Source: Amia ocellicauda
Lineage: Eukaryota > Chordata > Actinopteri > Amiiformes > Amiidae
Direction of reading: 5' to 3'
Assembly: GCF_036373705.1 (NCBI RefSeq)
Contig: NC_089857.1
Span: forward strand, 38,326,784-38,390,783
DNA: 64,000 nucleotides
This document shows positions 24,301 to 38,970 of the stretch, piece by piece. Each line of letters begins with the position of its first letter. Within the stretch, counting starts at the first letter, position 1. The position numbers and the translations under genes were made by a program. The notes beneath the pieces were generated by a model, which saw only the letters and a program-made list of their open reading frames with translations, searched no databases and was not told the DNA's origin.

Positions 24301-27300
24301 GGCCTAGTATGACTGAATAATTAAATAAACTCTGGGACAAAAACATACAGTAAAGCCTCACTAGATGTTTTAGATACCTCAGTATTTCCCTATTGAAAAA
24401 CATGATGCATTACATAATTTATAAAAAACCAAGCAATAGTGTTTTTTAGTTTTGAAAGTCCAGATTGAATTTTGTTTTTATCTCCAGCAAACTAAAGTGT
24501 TAACTACAAATACAAGCCATCCACAGTATTGCTAATGTTCACTAATGACGATTACGCCTTAAAAATGGCAACATGAAAGTCCTGCAATTATAGGAAAAGC
24601 TACTAAATTGGTAGAAGCTATAAAATATGCCTTGCCATCCAATAGACAATGATATGTTTACCCATTCTTTAATTACTGTCTTGTGATTATTGTACTTCCT
24701 TGTCTAGATCAATGCGCAGCAATTGTTTTCTAACCGTTATTGACTCCTTTGCAAAATTTTCCATTTTAATCATATTGAACATATGCAGTCTATTAAGTTT
24801 TATGTTTGCAGGAAGTTGATAGCTGTGATGTGTTGTTATGTAACGCCTCACTACAGAGGTGATTAGCTTTATTGTAATGTTTGCTCTTGCAGACTTGGAA
24901 GAAAGGGATCGGAAGATAAATGAGCTACTAAAACTCACTGAAGTGAAGAAGATAGAATGCCTACACTACAAAGCCGAAACCAAAGATATTATGGCACTGC
25001 ATGTCTTTGAAAATGGTTATTGGTAATACATCAGTGACATTTATTTCATGTTTCTTGTTTTTAAGTTAGTAGTTTAAATGCAATATGCATGTATGAATTC
25101 AGAGAAAGGGGGGAACAAATTCTGTGTAATGTCCTGGTTCTATATCAGAAGTTAATTTATACAACACATGGTTAATATTTAAAGAAATGTCTGACTTTTT
25201 GTAGCTATAGAAATGTAAATAGTAACAATAATGTATTATTGTATTATTAACACTTTGATTATTTTATTAAATTTGACTTCAATGGCAAAAAATATTTACA
25301 ATAGCAATAACTAATGTCGGCTTATTGTTTGACAGAGGAATCAATCTACCCGAGAGCTACTGCTGTGAGCTGATGATTGACAGATGGGTCAAACTGATTT
25401 GGTCCAGGGATACTGTCATCCTAATAGACAAGGGCTCAAATCAAAACTTTAAACCACTTGCCAATTGGAAATTAGAAACCCTACTGCGGTGCAAAGCAAC
25501 AGTCCTTAAATGTTCTTGTTTTTCTTGATTAGAGGAATATGGACATTTTACGAGAGAAGATGGAATCCGACAAACTGCTTTCTGAAAGACAGCTTGAAAC
25601 CCAGATTGAAGAACTGAGAAAAACGCTTCAGACTGCCCTTGAGGAAAACAAGGGCCCTTTACCTAATTCTTTCCAAACCAAGGAGGTAGGAATCAAAATA
25701 AAACAACCTAAAAACAACATTTTTAAAACTCTGTTTGTTTGAGTTTTCCGAGTTAAATTACTTAGGGATCAAGAAACATTTTCGAACAGGTTCTTGCTTT
25801 GACTGAATTTTTTGGTAAAGAACAAAAGTATTTTTCTTGCTAGTATTACAGCCATATATATTTGTTTTAAATCATAAGAGAAATATATAACGCCAGTTCT
25901 CCAAAACTCAATAGTATGATTTATTTTATACCTGAATCCAATGATACTACAATTAAGCCACAAGAGGGTGCTATTGTATTTTGTATTTTCTATTAATGAC
26001 TTTTCTTACCATCCATCATCATCATTTTATTAGATATTCTAAAGGGCTGCTATTTTTTCCCAAAACCAGGAATTTAGCTGTATTTGTTACATTGGCCTGG
26101 CTTTCCATGTCTTTGCCAGCACAATGTAATGGTTGTACAGCTTTTTACACATAATGTTTTAAATCTGCTACAGACTTGCAAATAATAAACTCATTCAGAA
26201 TCATTTTAATGTATTTATTTCCTGTTGATAAATAACAATATCTGTCTCCAGAGGCAGTTGTAAAGGAAAATTGAATACATTGTCATGGTATTTTGAATAT
26301 CTGTATTGATCACAATTCTAAAATGTGTGTTTTGCAGATGAAAGCTGTCCTTTCTGACCATCTTAAGTGTGAGAAGAACAGTGGAAGAGGTACAATTAAA
26401 ATATTCAAAGGTTATTGATATATTAGTGAACATTTATTTTGGCTGAAGATTAAGTTTCTCTCTTTTTGCCTTTTTTGTGCTGCTACTTTTTGTCATCTTT
26501 CACTACTAGACACAACATCTCCTTAAAATAGGGTTTCTGCAAAAATTCCTATGTTAGCATCTCGTTCTTTTTCATTGGTTATCTCTGCAGATAATTAAAC
26601 AATTAATGTGAAGCCTATCATTTGTTTTTCACTTTAAATTTTAAACATCTTTGCCTACCCATCCATAATACAAAAATTGTAATCCTTTCATCTGAGGCAA
26701 AAATTAAAAGCATCTTCACAGATTATGAGCCGCTTCTGGCAATACTACCGAATGCAACAGTGCTGAATGATTGATTTATAAGCATGTTTTAGCCTCAGGT
26801 CACATTATTTAACACTTTCACAGTCACCTGGCTCTGCATAATAAATGATGATTTGCCTTGATTCAGTAGTGGTTAACTTAAATATATTACACATGTATTC
26901 ATCCAGAAGAATTAAAATACTTAAATTCTTTGAGCATGAAGGCAATATTCTGTGTACCAGTCAGAATCAGGGTACAGCTGCCAAAGCAAAGCTGCCTGCT
27001 GCTGCTATTTGAAACACAAGATAGTGCTGCTGCCATTAAGAATGATACTCCACATAGTTGGAAGCATTTTTTTAAATATATATAATTGTAAGCTAAAGAT
27101 TAATGTTGTGCCAAGGAGGAATACATTAACAGAGAGAGGCAGGGTTTGTAGGCTAAGATAATACATTGCTTTCATTAAAAAATAATCTGCATGGAGTCTG
27201 TCCACTAGCACGGGAAACCCGTCAGCTGTCAACATTATCTGAAGAACAAGGGAAAGCCACTATATTTTAATCACTGGCGTTTGTCAGGAACGTAAAACAG

Positions 27301-30300
27301 TTAGCTTCCCACAAATCAACAGACATGTATCCTGATAACACCCCGAGTTTGAAATACCTGGCCCCCTCCCCCCGCGAGGCTCCGATTGCAGTGTGATCAA
27401 AGCAGGAATAATTGTAAGGGATTCATGCGCTGTATTGGGTCTAAGGTGTCTGGCTCCCTCCTGCACTGAGGACAGTGCACCAGTGAGTGGAAGTTAGACG
27501 TGATTTATAGCAGTTGCTCCTCACAGACTTGACTTTAAAGCACTGTACTTTATAAAGCGCACTATATTGCTACTACATCATGAAGCCCTCCCCAGGCATT
27601 GTCATAAATATGAATTTTATCAGAGCGCAGATAAAACACCCAGTTGCCTAAATGCACTGCTTAGCGAAAAAGAAAAACTAACCAGAAATATGTATTTATT
27701 TATTTATTTATTTATTTTCCCTCTCTCTCTCTCTCTTTCTCCTTGAGAGCTTTTATACTGACACATACAGACACACCACCTCAGACTGGTATGATGTGTA
27801 ACTATTTATTCAAGAGCTGGGGACATGGCACGTGTTATGAAAACAAAATGCAGGGTGCCCAGCTTACACTGGTTAATTATTTGAACAACATGCAATAGAC
27901 AGTTAAATGTTTAACTACTATTTAGTTTTGGTCTAGATGTTCACATTACAAGTATTTTGTTTGGAAGAGAAATCCACATAAGCCAAAATAGTTGAGGGGT
28001 ACTGCAGGATTTGACAGGAAAGAAATATGTCTTCATGTAACAAATAGACACAATAGTCAGGGATAAAGATGTTAAGCGGTGTTGAGGAGCAAGCAGTCAT
28101 TGTATTATGCTTACATTGAACTATAATGTGGAACAGTTATCACAGATAAGATATTTTAAATACCACAAGACAGACATCAGTAGGATGAGGCATGCCTATG
28201 ATTTATAATACCCCACCCCGCTGCTCTGTGATGACGGGAATTGATAACCCTAGAAAAGTAAATAACTAACTGTTATAGTAATTAATAATTATAATAATAA
28301 TTATACTAAGTAGCTGGTCAGGTATGTGACTTGTAATTGATTATGATGAATACTTAACTTCCACAGATATTAAGGTAATTGAATAATAATGTGAAAAAAT
28401 CCTGTTTCAGAAAATGTTCATGCCTTTGCCAAGTTTTTCCACAGGAACCTAAAAGAGCCATTTCTTTCTTTCTGTTGTGGGATGTGTCGATGTGCACATT
28501 TTGTTTCTACCTGTGTCTTCCACATGATTCACTGATGTGCTGTCTCGCTCTTGTACGTGCAGATTATTTATTTTTCAAGTGAAACTCTGGGCTTTTACCT
28601 GGAAGTGTACAGGAAAATCTAAGTAGTCCCCCATGCCATCTCATCTTTTGCTATGATTCAGCTTTGAGAAGTCATTTTAGATTCTATTGTTCACTGAACA
28701 TTACAGGGCAAAACAAAAGGCAAAAATTAGTTTAAAGGAAAATGTATATCATGTAAACTGCTTCTTTAATGTTGCACCTTGTTTTTATCAATGAAAGTAT
28801 CCATGCCCTATATTTTTACTCCTTTATATGTGTCTTATATTTTTGATAGTTCTCTCGGTTTTTTTTTTTATAGTTTTTTGAACATTCAAATATAACCCAG
28901 ATTGTCATATAAATTCAGTTCAACAGGTGCATAGTGATATATTTTCACAGGAAAAAATCCTAGCCTTCTATTTTCCATTAGGAAATTGTACCCATCTATC
29001 TGTCTGCAGTAATACACAAAGATATCTCTCGAAAATGATGACATGTTCTAAGTGACAAACTTTCCTTATGATCCCTTTGTCTGCCTTCCTATTTTCTTAA
29101 ATATAAACTGAAAAGCATCTCAAGGGAATTTTCAGTTTTGGATTCCAGGGTACAATCTACATAAAACTTTGATCTCAGTCAAATCTGAAAAAATGCACAG
29201 TGGAGGTTTGTAAGGATATGTTATAATTGTATGTTTTCAATTACAAAGGGGACAGTATAGAGCCTGTTTAATGATAGTCTGCTGAATGGTTAAAAGCACA
29301 CAAGACCCTAATGGGTATCATTCCAAGAATTTGAAGACGAGGCCGAACAAAGCATAAATCAATGTAAAAACAATCAGAGTCGCTGCTTCACTACCTGATA
29401 GCAGGCCGGGACTCATCTTCTTAATTAATTCTGAGTTCAAACACGTTCCTCATTTTCAGCAAGCAGTCTTGTCAATATAGCATCCAAAAATTTGACTCTG
29501 CTGTGTGTGAATATGCCTGTAATTTTGTAATAAATACTTATGTAAATGTTTTTTTTTTTTTTTTTTTTTACACTTCCAATACCTGTCCTCAACAAATCAT
29601 TAGCTGGACATAAAAAAATATTTTCTCCCTGAACTCCATTGTGATGCAGAGAGAACCTGAGATTGGTCTTTTTTGTCACTTCCACCCTGAATTCAAAATA
29701 TTTTAGATCTCTATTCTTTGCAGTGTTTTCCCAGATACACTTTAGATTCAAATGCAAAATTGAAAATGGTTCTTTGCCAGAAAGAATACCTTGATTATTA
29801 TTAAGTTCTAATAAAATTTGTAATAAATAGTATATGTAATTAAATCAGTATGTGAAATTAAATGTTTGTTCTACATAAACTCGGTAATTCAGCAGCTCAA
29901 TTTCACAGTTTCATAATTAATACATACCTGTGTGGACTGGAAGGGTGGGATAAGACAGCAACTCCCACGAGTCCAGATCCAAAGCTACTAAGAAATGAAA
30001 TGCAAAAATCACAACTGATTATACTCGTCAATTAAAATGTATTTGCCGTATCATAATATAATTTACAGTTAGTTATGGGCAGTTAATGCATTTACTGATG
30101 GCAACCTGAAACTCAAATGGAAGATACATTCTAGATGTTTTATGGATTTCATTACATTTGTACATGCAACTTTTTCAATGATTCTGACAGTTTCAGTTTT
30201 AAACGCACTTAAATGATAATATCCAATATTTTCTGGTGGGTCACATAACAAACCCCACAACAACAACTATATAGTGACAGTTCACAAGCTTGAACATTAA

Positions 30301-33300
30301 AGATGAAAATAAATAGTTATCTATCAACAGAAAGCTTTGGTCATAAAGTCACGAATGACCTGCCTTTGAAATGAGTCAGAGTGGCTTAGCACTTTTTTCA
30401 TTTTTTTGCCTCTCACCTTTCATTGAGAATGAGTATTTCATTTTGATCACTTGATTGGCTGCTTTGGGACTCTTTAAAATACTAAAATACTTGAAATCCT
30501 ATACAAATCTAATCTGTCCTATCATTAATCATGTGCCTAGGGTATTATTGTTGTTTTTTACACTGAAGGATGCCATTAAAAGTTGTGAAAATTAATTGGT
30601 GCCATCCAAAGTAATGGCTACTCTTGACATATTTTCAGAAATTTAAAGAAAAATTATGGATAGGTAAATCCTTGTGGAATTTTTATAGACGGCTTCTGCT
30701 ATTGTTTATTGCAAATGTTATTACTTTGATCTATTGCCCTATCATGTTTTGTCTGTACAGGCTGCCATTTTGAAGCACCGAACAAATAAGGGCTGTGGAT
30801 AGCGAGCTGCTTATTTGGGTTTCCTATAAGAACGAGTATTGCATCAATTTGATTTTCATTTAAAAATATTTATAGTTATGTACTTTTAATACATTTTAAC
30901 TCTTGCATTTCTCCCTCAGGGTATTATACCCTTTTTTATACACTCTGCACACAGTTTAGCGTGCAGATTACCATTTAAGATCATGGATGGTATTTTAGTT
31001 TACTTTTTGGAAGAACTAATGAGCTGATCTTATTTTTACCACTATTAATAGCACATCTAAATAAATACATTTCACAGCTGGGTTAACTGTCAAAGTAGTT
31101 GCACAAGCAAGGGCCAATAATTTACCAGAGATGAACATGTAGGCAAGAGGAATGATTACTGGCTTCCAGCAAAGGGAGAAATCCAACCAATTGTTTTCTG
31201 TAAATCATCAAACAATGATAAACATTGTCATAAAGAGACCCTGTACAGTAAAGAAAAAAAAATGTACAGAAATACACATTACAAAGAGCATGACAACTAT
31301 GCTGAGGATATTCTTGTTTCTTTTTAGATGACGATGAAACTAAAGTGTTTCTTAAAAAGCTGAAAACTTCTTTATCAGGGTCGAGTGAAACGGAAAATGA
31401 ATCCCCAGATCTAAAGGTAAGAAAAAATCTGTTAAAGTTTCAGACTGTTGAGTACCTTTTTTGAACTTGTAAAGGATAAAACATGCACACATATATTGTT
31501 TTGTGTAAAGCTTACTGCCCTGTCACATACAAAGGGGGGCCAGGAGTGGAACATTTCTAAAAAAAAAAAACATTTAAAGGCTGTTGAAATTAACATTGTT
31601 GGTATTATATGCCTTTGTTCATCATTGAAATTGTATCTCATTAAGATTTACTTTTTTTATTTATTGAACATCATTTAAAGAGCCACTGTGTATGAGCAGA
31701 TAAAAAGGACATTTGATACTATGATTTTTTTTAAATTGCTGTTTAACTAAAATTCTAGTTTTTGCTTAGAAAAGCATGTATCGACAGTTTGATTTATCCT
31801 TTATGCACAGCTATTGAAATCCCATATGTCACCATGACATCATGGGCTTTTTGCTGCTAGCTTTGACAGGAGGGGAGGAATGAAGTATTATTTTTCATTG
31901 TTAATGCCATAATTAGACTTCTGCCACACAGTGATTTCCAATATACTAATTTGTGATTTGAGAAGAGAAATTGCTTTTGTATATAACTACAAGTTAACAT
32001 TTTGAAGCACTAGACAATTTTTATGCATTATTTTAACAACTCGCATTTTAATGTATTTACATTTGTAGGCAATGCTGACATTTATATATGAATGGGGGGT
32101 TGATATTTCATATTGCCATAGGTATTTTCTTTTAATTCATTAATTAGTAAAGTAATTTAAAGTTATTTGTAGTTAAAGTCTATGCATGCTTCATGCATGA
32201 ACACTTAAACCAATACTGATCAATCAAGCTATTAATGTAACTGGATGAGAGGGTTACATTATCTTGCTATAGTATTTGGACTATACAAGAATGTGGACTT
32301 TAACCATCATGAAAATTGTGTCCTTCCATCAGCACAGCCAAATTCATGTTTAAACAAAAAATAAGAGATTCCCACTCGGTATTTCAACTTTAGTTACTTA
32401 GAGTTTAGCAGTTTTTATTAGAGAGACTCACATTTTCACAGCCTTACAACCAGACTTTATTTCAGTGTATGAAAAGAAATGCAGATACACTCTGTTCATC
32501 TGTACAATATTGGCAGATAATTGAATAATGAAAACGGTATCTTTTGTTTACCAATTTAAATACAGTACTTTGATTTTCTATAATTCAATCTAATATTAAC
32601 CAGCAGTAGTCATACAATGACACACATTTAATCCCTTTGCTTCATAACTTTAAATGCACAATGAGTACTCCTTCCATAGATCTGACAAATTTACATCACA
32701 GCTGCAATATAAGGATTTTGGCACTGACAATATCAGTTGACCAGCTAAGCTTTGCATTCTGTATCAGTATGCACACAGATCTATCTTCATTAACAGTATA
32801 TGAACATTGATTTGTTTCTGTAATATGTAACCCAATACAAATTAAAATGTCATAGGTATTTGTAATTAAATCATAACGCCAGGAAATAGATAAGATTCCC
32901 ATTTCACAGTAGTTTGATCCATTTCAGGTTTACAAGCTGCAGACTATTATATTATTCACTATGGATTGCTGAGTAGCAAAATAATGATAATGTATTATAT
33001 ATGATATAAAACAGTGCCTATAGAAAGTCTACACCCATTTTCAAAATGTTCACCCTTTTGAGCCTGAATTTCAAAAATGATTTATTATTGATATACACAT
33101 TCTACCTTGCAATTTCCAAGTGAAAAACAAATTCTAGAAATGTAAATTAATTATTAAATAAAAACTGATTCACATGATTTCATGATAAATTAATTGGTTC
33201 CTATAGGTCCCCTTGGCTGCATAGTTCATTTCAAAGCTAAGACTTTGAAAGGCACAGATCAGGGGATGGTCTTAAATATCCCTTGGAGCACAGTCAAGAT

Positions 33301-36300
33301 CATTATTAAGAAGTGGAATGTGTATGGCATCACCAAGACCCTGCCTAGATCAGGCCATCACTCCAAACTGGATGACCGATTGAAGCGCGATATATACTTC
33401 TGCGTAGATACGTGTAACTTAGCTTAGCGACACAGGGCCGGGGTTTCTGGGTAAGCGTGGCCCACAGAGAGTCACAGAGGAGCCGATGCATACTCCTCTG
33501 AAATCTCAACAGCGCGTTGCGCATCTCTGCGGTCCTGTGCGTCAAGCAGGCGCTGATTGGTTGAGCAGGAGATTCTGGGAGCTGCAGCCAATCGCTCAGT
33601 GCTGGGGCGACTGGTGTACGATGTGGCTGTAAGCGCTACAGCAGGCTAGATAAACGGTGTGGTGCTAAGAAAGTGTTTAAAATGCATCTCCTCATTCACT
33701 AAATGATTTTTTCACACTATACTGGCCTGGACATGTGTAGAGGTTTCACAAAACTATGGGGCGCAGTTTGTGTCATTCATAATTTCGTTCACATCATGTT
33801 TGGTGCAAACCCAACATAGCCCAGCACCCAAAGAACACTTTTGCTTCTGTCAAGCATGCTGGTGGCGGCATCATGTTATGGTGATGTTTCTCATCAGCAG
33901 GAACTGGGGCACTTGTCAGTATAGCAGGGAATGTGAATGGAACACAGTATTGAAAAGTCCTTGAGGAAAACCTGGAAGACAGCTGAAACTGGGATGGAAG
34001 TTTACCTTTCAGCAAGACAATGACGCAAAGCAAACCGCTAAAGTTACAGTGGGGTGCCTAAGGAACAAAAAGGTAAATGTCCTTGAGACACCCAGTCAGA
34101 GCCACAACGCAAATCCAAATGAAAATGTGTGACATAACATGAAGATTGCTGTTCATCAGTGCGCCCCAAGGAACATGGTGGTGCTTGAACAGTTTTGGAA
34201 AGAAGATTGGTCAAATATTCCCAAATCTAGATGTGCAAAGTTGGTAGAGATCTATCCCAACAGACTCACAGCTGTAATTGCTGCCAAAGGTGCTTCTACC
34301 GAGTATTATCTCAGGGTGGTGGAGACTTCCAGTTATGATATTTCAGTTTTGTATTTTTAATATAATTGTTTTCACAATAAAAACATTTCCCCCTTTCATA
34401 GTGTGGAGTATAGTGTGTAGATAAGTGGAAAACAAATCTTAATGTAAATGCATGAAACTCTGAGGCACTGATACAGCAAAATGTGTGTGTAAAGTGGGTG
34501 TAGACATACAGATATAGTATAGACACTGTATATGAAAGTGATATATATTGCATTTCTGCTGTATCTGAATAATTTAAACCAACACTAACAGCTAGTAATG
34601 CCTGAAATGGAGTAAACTTATATTCAATGTACTAGAAACTGTATGTAATGAGATGAGACATGCAACTGTTGATATTTGATATTCTCCTATCATAGCACAA
34701 TGTCTAAACCACAGTTAAGTTAGGACTGGAATTTATAGTCTTAAACAAGTGCCATTGTCTTTATGTACATTTGGTTTGTTTTCTGTACATGTAACCATTT
34801 GTTAGTAAGAGGCATTACAATTTAGTGTGACAAATTAGGCTAAACTTTTTATCTCTGGTTGTTTGCACACATACTGATTGGACTACTTTTTCTTCTAAAG
34901 ATTGCCTAGGAAGATAAATGAACAGAGGGAGCAATTAGGGTAGGAAAAAAACTAAAGATTGGCTGACATGATTTAAGTTTACCACTAAGGCAGTTTGTCA
35001 TTTTGTCTCTATAGTCTCTATCAGAATTGACTAAAACCGTAAACATAAATCATTATCTTAATTTATTTCACCAAACTGTGGCCTGTGGAGAGGATTTCAT
35101 TTTTTTCTGTGATGACCTCGGGGACTCAAGGAGTCACTGTAAACTTTTTATTTTATTTATTTTTTATCTGGGAATCAATGTAATTAGTAGCAGAGTGTCT
35201 TCAAAAGCATATTTTACAGTGGTAGTTACAAGCCTAGTTAGCAATAGCATGCCTGAACTTCACATGAGGGATGCTCACTGCAAATCACCAGTTCAAACCG
35301 CATCTTTTGGTAGAATAAGTGAAAAACTTTATTTTTTAAATCGCTTCAGTCCATTTCCATCAGTCTTCACTTCTCTAAGCATGTTTTACTCCAAACACCT
35401 CAGCTAAGCAGCTTGTCATCATACTGGGTAATTGCCCATCCCTGATAAACAAGACAGTTGCTGGGACCTCTAGAGATACTGTATGTTTTCTAATATATGT
35501 ATTTATATATAAAAATATATATATTGAACAACTGCTCCCTCTGTATTCTAAATGGATATAACAGGAATGTAATATTAATGGTGATATAATGCTATTCTGG
35601 TGTGGTTTTGTTAGTGGTGTTCTTGTTGTTCTTAGTGTTGAAATACTTTTTTAAACATTGTTGGTACAAAACAAATATATTTCTTAATGATAAGATTGGA
35701 TTATCTTGTACATTAATGATTTTAATATTACACACTGTAGTGAGACTGCAGCCAAAGTGAGGTTTCATGCAGTCAAGTGAAACTTTTGTTAGTCTGATTT
35801 GGGCTTTCCATAATAATAGTATTCCATAGAGCAATACTGGTACCTGATTAAACAACCCACTATCCAATCAAACCTTTTTTTAAAGAATGTTTGGCGTTCC
35901 TCGTGTGATAAAGGTTTCTGTTGCCATCAATAACTGTGTTTTATTATTGGAGCAAAGAAGTGTTCTCTGTCAACTTCCTTGCAGAGCAGTTCTACAATGC
36001 TATGTGTCTTCATTAAAAAATACATTTTAAAAAACCCAATAATGATAAAAAAAAAAAAAAAAAAAAACTTCTTGTTACTTAGAAAAAAATATGTCTGAGA
36101 TCTGATGTGCAAGGTACAAAGGTCATGCTGTATTGAATAACAATAAGACTTCCGAGGTTTAAAAGTGATTGCTCTGTGGTGTAACATCTCATTATGACAC
36201 ATGATGGTCATTCTTTCCATTTCATATTGAAATTCTAGCTGTCAGTATTGTATTTTAAAACTTAAAAAAAAATACACAAAATATACACTATTACATACAT

Positions 36301-38936
36301 ACACATACTTATTATAAAACAAGCAAGTAATAGTCCATCTTTAATGATCCACTGAAAACCTTCAGTGAGATGGAATGATTTTTTTGGTCCTCATTGCATC
36401 TACAGCAGCAGAATAAATTGTTCTGTTTTGTCATTCTCTTCCTCTCAAATGAGAAACTTAAAACATTACTTTTTCCATGGATTATGATAGTCATTTACTT
36501 TACAGGCAACAAATGATGCTGTTAACATCTAAACTGCTGAAATTGTTGATTGCTACAATACAAATAGATCTATAAAAACACTAAGGACATTGAAGTCATT
36601 GTCTGAAATTAAGTGTCTATTCTTTTGGGCCATAACTGTCGACTCTAGGATGATAAAGGCAGCAATATGCCTTAGGTTTTGATGCCATTTAAATTGGCAA
36701 ATCTACTTTAAGGACTACAGTGACTTGTTGGCATGAAACCTGTGATTCCTACACTGCATTAACAGAGTATCTTGTCTTGTTAAAATACAGATAAATGTCC
36801 TGGTAACAGCATGAGAATCTTGTTAAAATGAGAGAGCGAAGCCTATTGCTCTTTATCTTTTCTGAATTTTCTTCAGCTACACATATATTCATGCTGAATG
36901 CTCTAAACAAACAATAAAATACATTAATTGAACAGATATTTTATGGAGGCTATGTATTTTTGTTTTATATTCCTCTCCTTTATATATCTATATATGTGTG
37001 TGTGTTTGTTTGTAGCATTGTTGTAGATATATTTAATACGAGTTATATAGGTTTCCTCAATATTTTGATTTCTTAGTGCTTATATGACTGAGCTTGTATA
37101 TATTGAATCAAATGCTTTCTTGTAGTTTTCAAAGCCCAGGCACAGAGGAAGCTCATACTGTCTGCATCTTCTGATATTTACTTGTATATGATCCATCGTG
37201 TTGTAACCACTTCTGAATCCTGCATGGTCTCTTGGTTGGGTGAACTACAGTGTGTCTTGAAAGGGATGTGTACATACTTGGGAATGGGAATAGACTAATA
37301 GACCTTTTATTCTTCTTATTTTCTGTCCCCTTTCTTGTGAAGTTGTTGTTAACTTTGACAGAATAATTATTTCAATACCTAATCATTTTATGACAATCTG
37401 ATTGATCATCAGCCCAGACCTTATGAGTTAAACAATGACATGTAAAGCATGACTTTCCTTAAGCTTGTTGTTTTTGTCTTTGATGCACTTTAGCTCTCGA
37501 CCCTTTTTCCAACAACAGATCATCAATCCTGAAGTTATTGTCCATACTATGTAAACATGCTTTAGTAGCATTACTGAAGTTTTTATTATTGCTATCATAA
37601 AAAAAAATACCAGAAAACTATCTGGCCTTAGAACAGTGTTCTTTTCCAAAAATAAGGTTTAAGTATCCAAAGAAGTTTACCCTGGGGTATAGTAATGTCT
37701 GAATAAAGCCAGGCAGTGTTTGTATAACCTCTGCATGCCTGTCTACTTTGAAAGAAGAATTTGAAGTGTGCTGCTTCACAGTACAAAGCTGTAGATATTT
37801 CAGTCCATGAAAACAATTTCTGATGCAATAACTTTCTCTATTCTTGTAGTACTGTATTTACACACGCATCATTAAAAACAAAATCCAGATTTTATGTAAA
37901 TTTTTAATATTTTTAAAACAATACAATTATATTTTAAATAAAACTAACAAGGCTGTCAAACACATATAATAGATGTGATATTTTGTGTCGGCTCGCAGCA
38001 CAAATTTATTAAAACTAATGATGACAGCATGTTTTAGAAACCTGCCCACAGTGTGTAGTTGTATTTTCCAGTGGCACATGCACAAATGCTTATACTTTGT
38101 CATTACACATTTGTAAAGAAGATAATAATCATAATTATACACACATGCTTCATAATTTATTGGCTTGTCAATAATAGATATACACATCTTACAAGTCTTA
38201 GGAATTAATTTCCTGAGCACATAACCGATAACAGAAAGGCGTCCTTAACATTTATGCAGGGATTAAGAGTGAGGCCGAGACACAGAAATGGTACAGAAAA
38301 CTAGTATTTTATCTGTGCATAGATCTTCTATACTCGCGGAATATAAAAGATGCATTAATGATATTACCACCCCCTCTTTTTATCACGCTCGTAATAACTT
38401 TATAGAACTATTTGTGGCTTCTCGCTCAGAGGGCAAATAGCATGCAGTGCCTAGAGACATTAGTTTTTTGAAAGTGAAGTTAAACTGATAAATTAGACCT
38501 CATTTATTGAACAGCAGTTAGAACCAATCGCCGAGGGAGTCATTTCACACCTTTGAAGACCCTGGTAACTTAATTGGTGATAGTTTGGGGGCTGCAGGAA
38601 ACATTTAAGCATGTAGCAGCAGGACCACTGTGCAGCATGAAAATGGAGGAGACAAGCTCTTGCTCTGACAAGGGGAGTCGTATATAGATTTTTGTGTCCA
38701 TTGTTTTCGCTTATTTGTGTGTGCTTTACTCAGTCAATCAAATATAATTGACACCGCTGGGCTCTGTTGTTTCAAGGATGACAGGAGCTAATGCAAGAGA
38801 AAAAAGCTGGAAGTAAACTTCTCCCTGAAAGGATATGAAAAGGTTCCTGCCAGGCCTGTGACATTTTTTTCTTCAATTGCATTAATTGATGTAATGGCGA
38901 GGAAGAGCAGAAGATGATGGATACTGATTACTACAA

Positions 38937-38970
<34 letters not shown>

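Noticed and set aside
25325..25528. 67-codon open frame between exons 6 and 7
   Set aside because: Its possible acceptors give an in-frame stop or the wrong phase, and exons 6 and 7 join correctly without it.
35027..35407. 126-codon plus-strand open frame
   Set aside because: Phe/Ser-rich chance-like composition with no similarity or splice logic.
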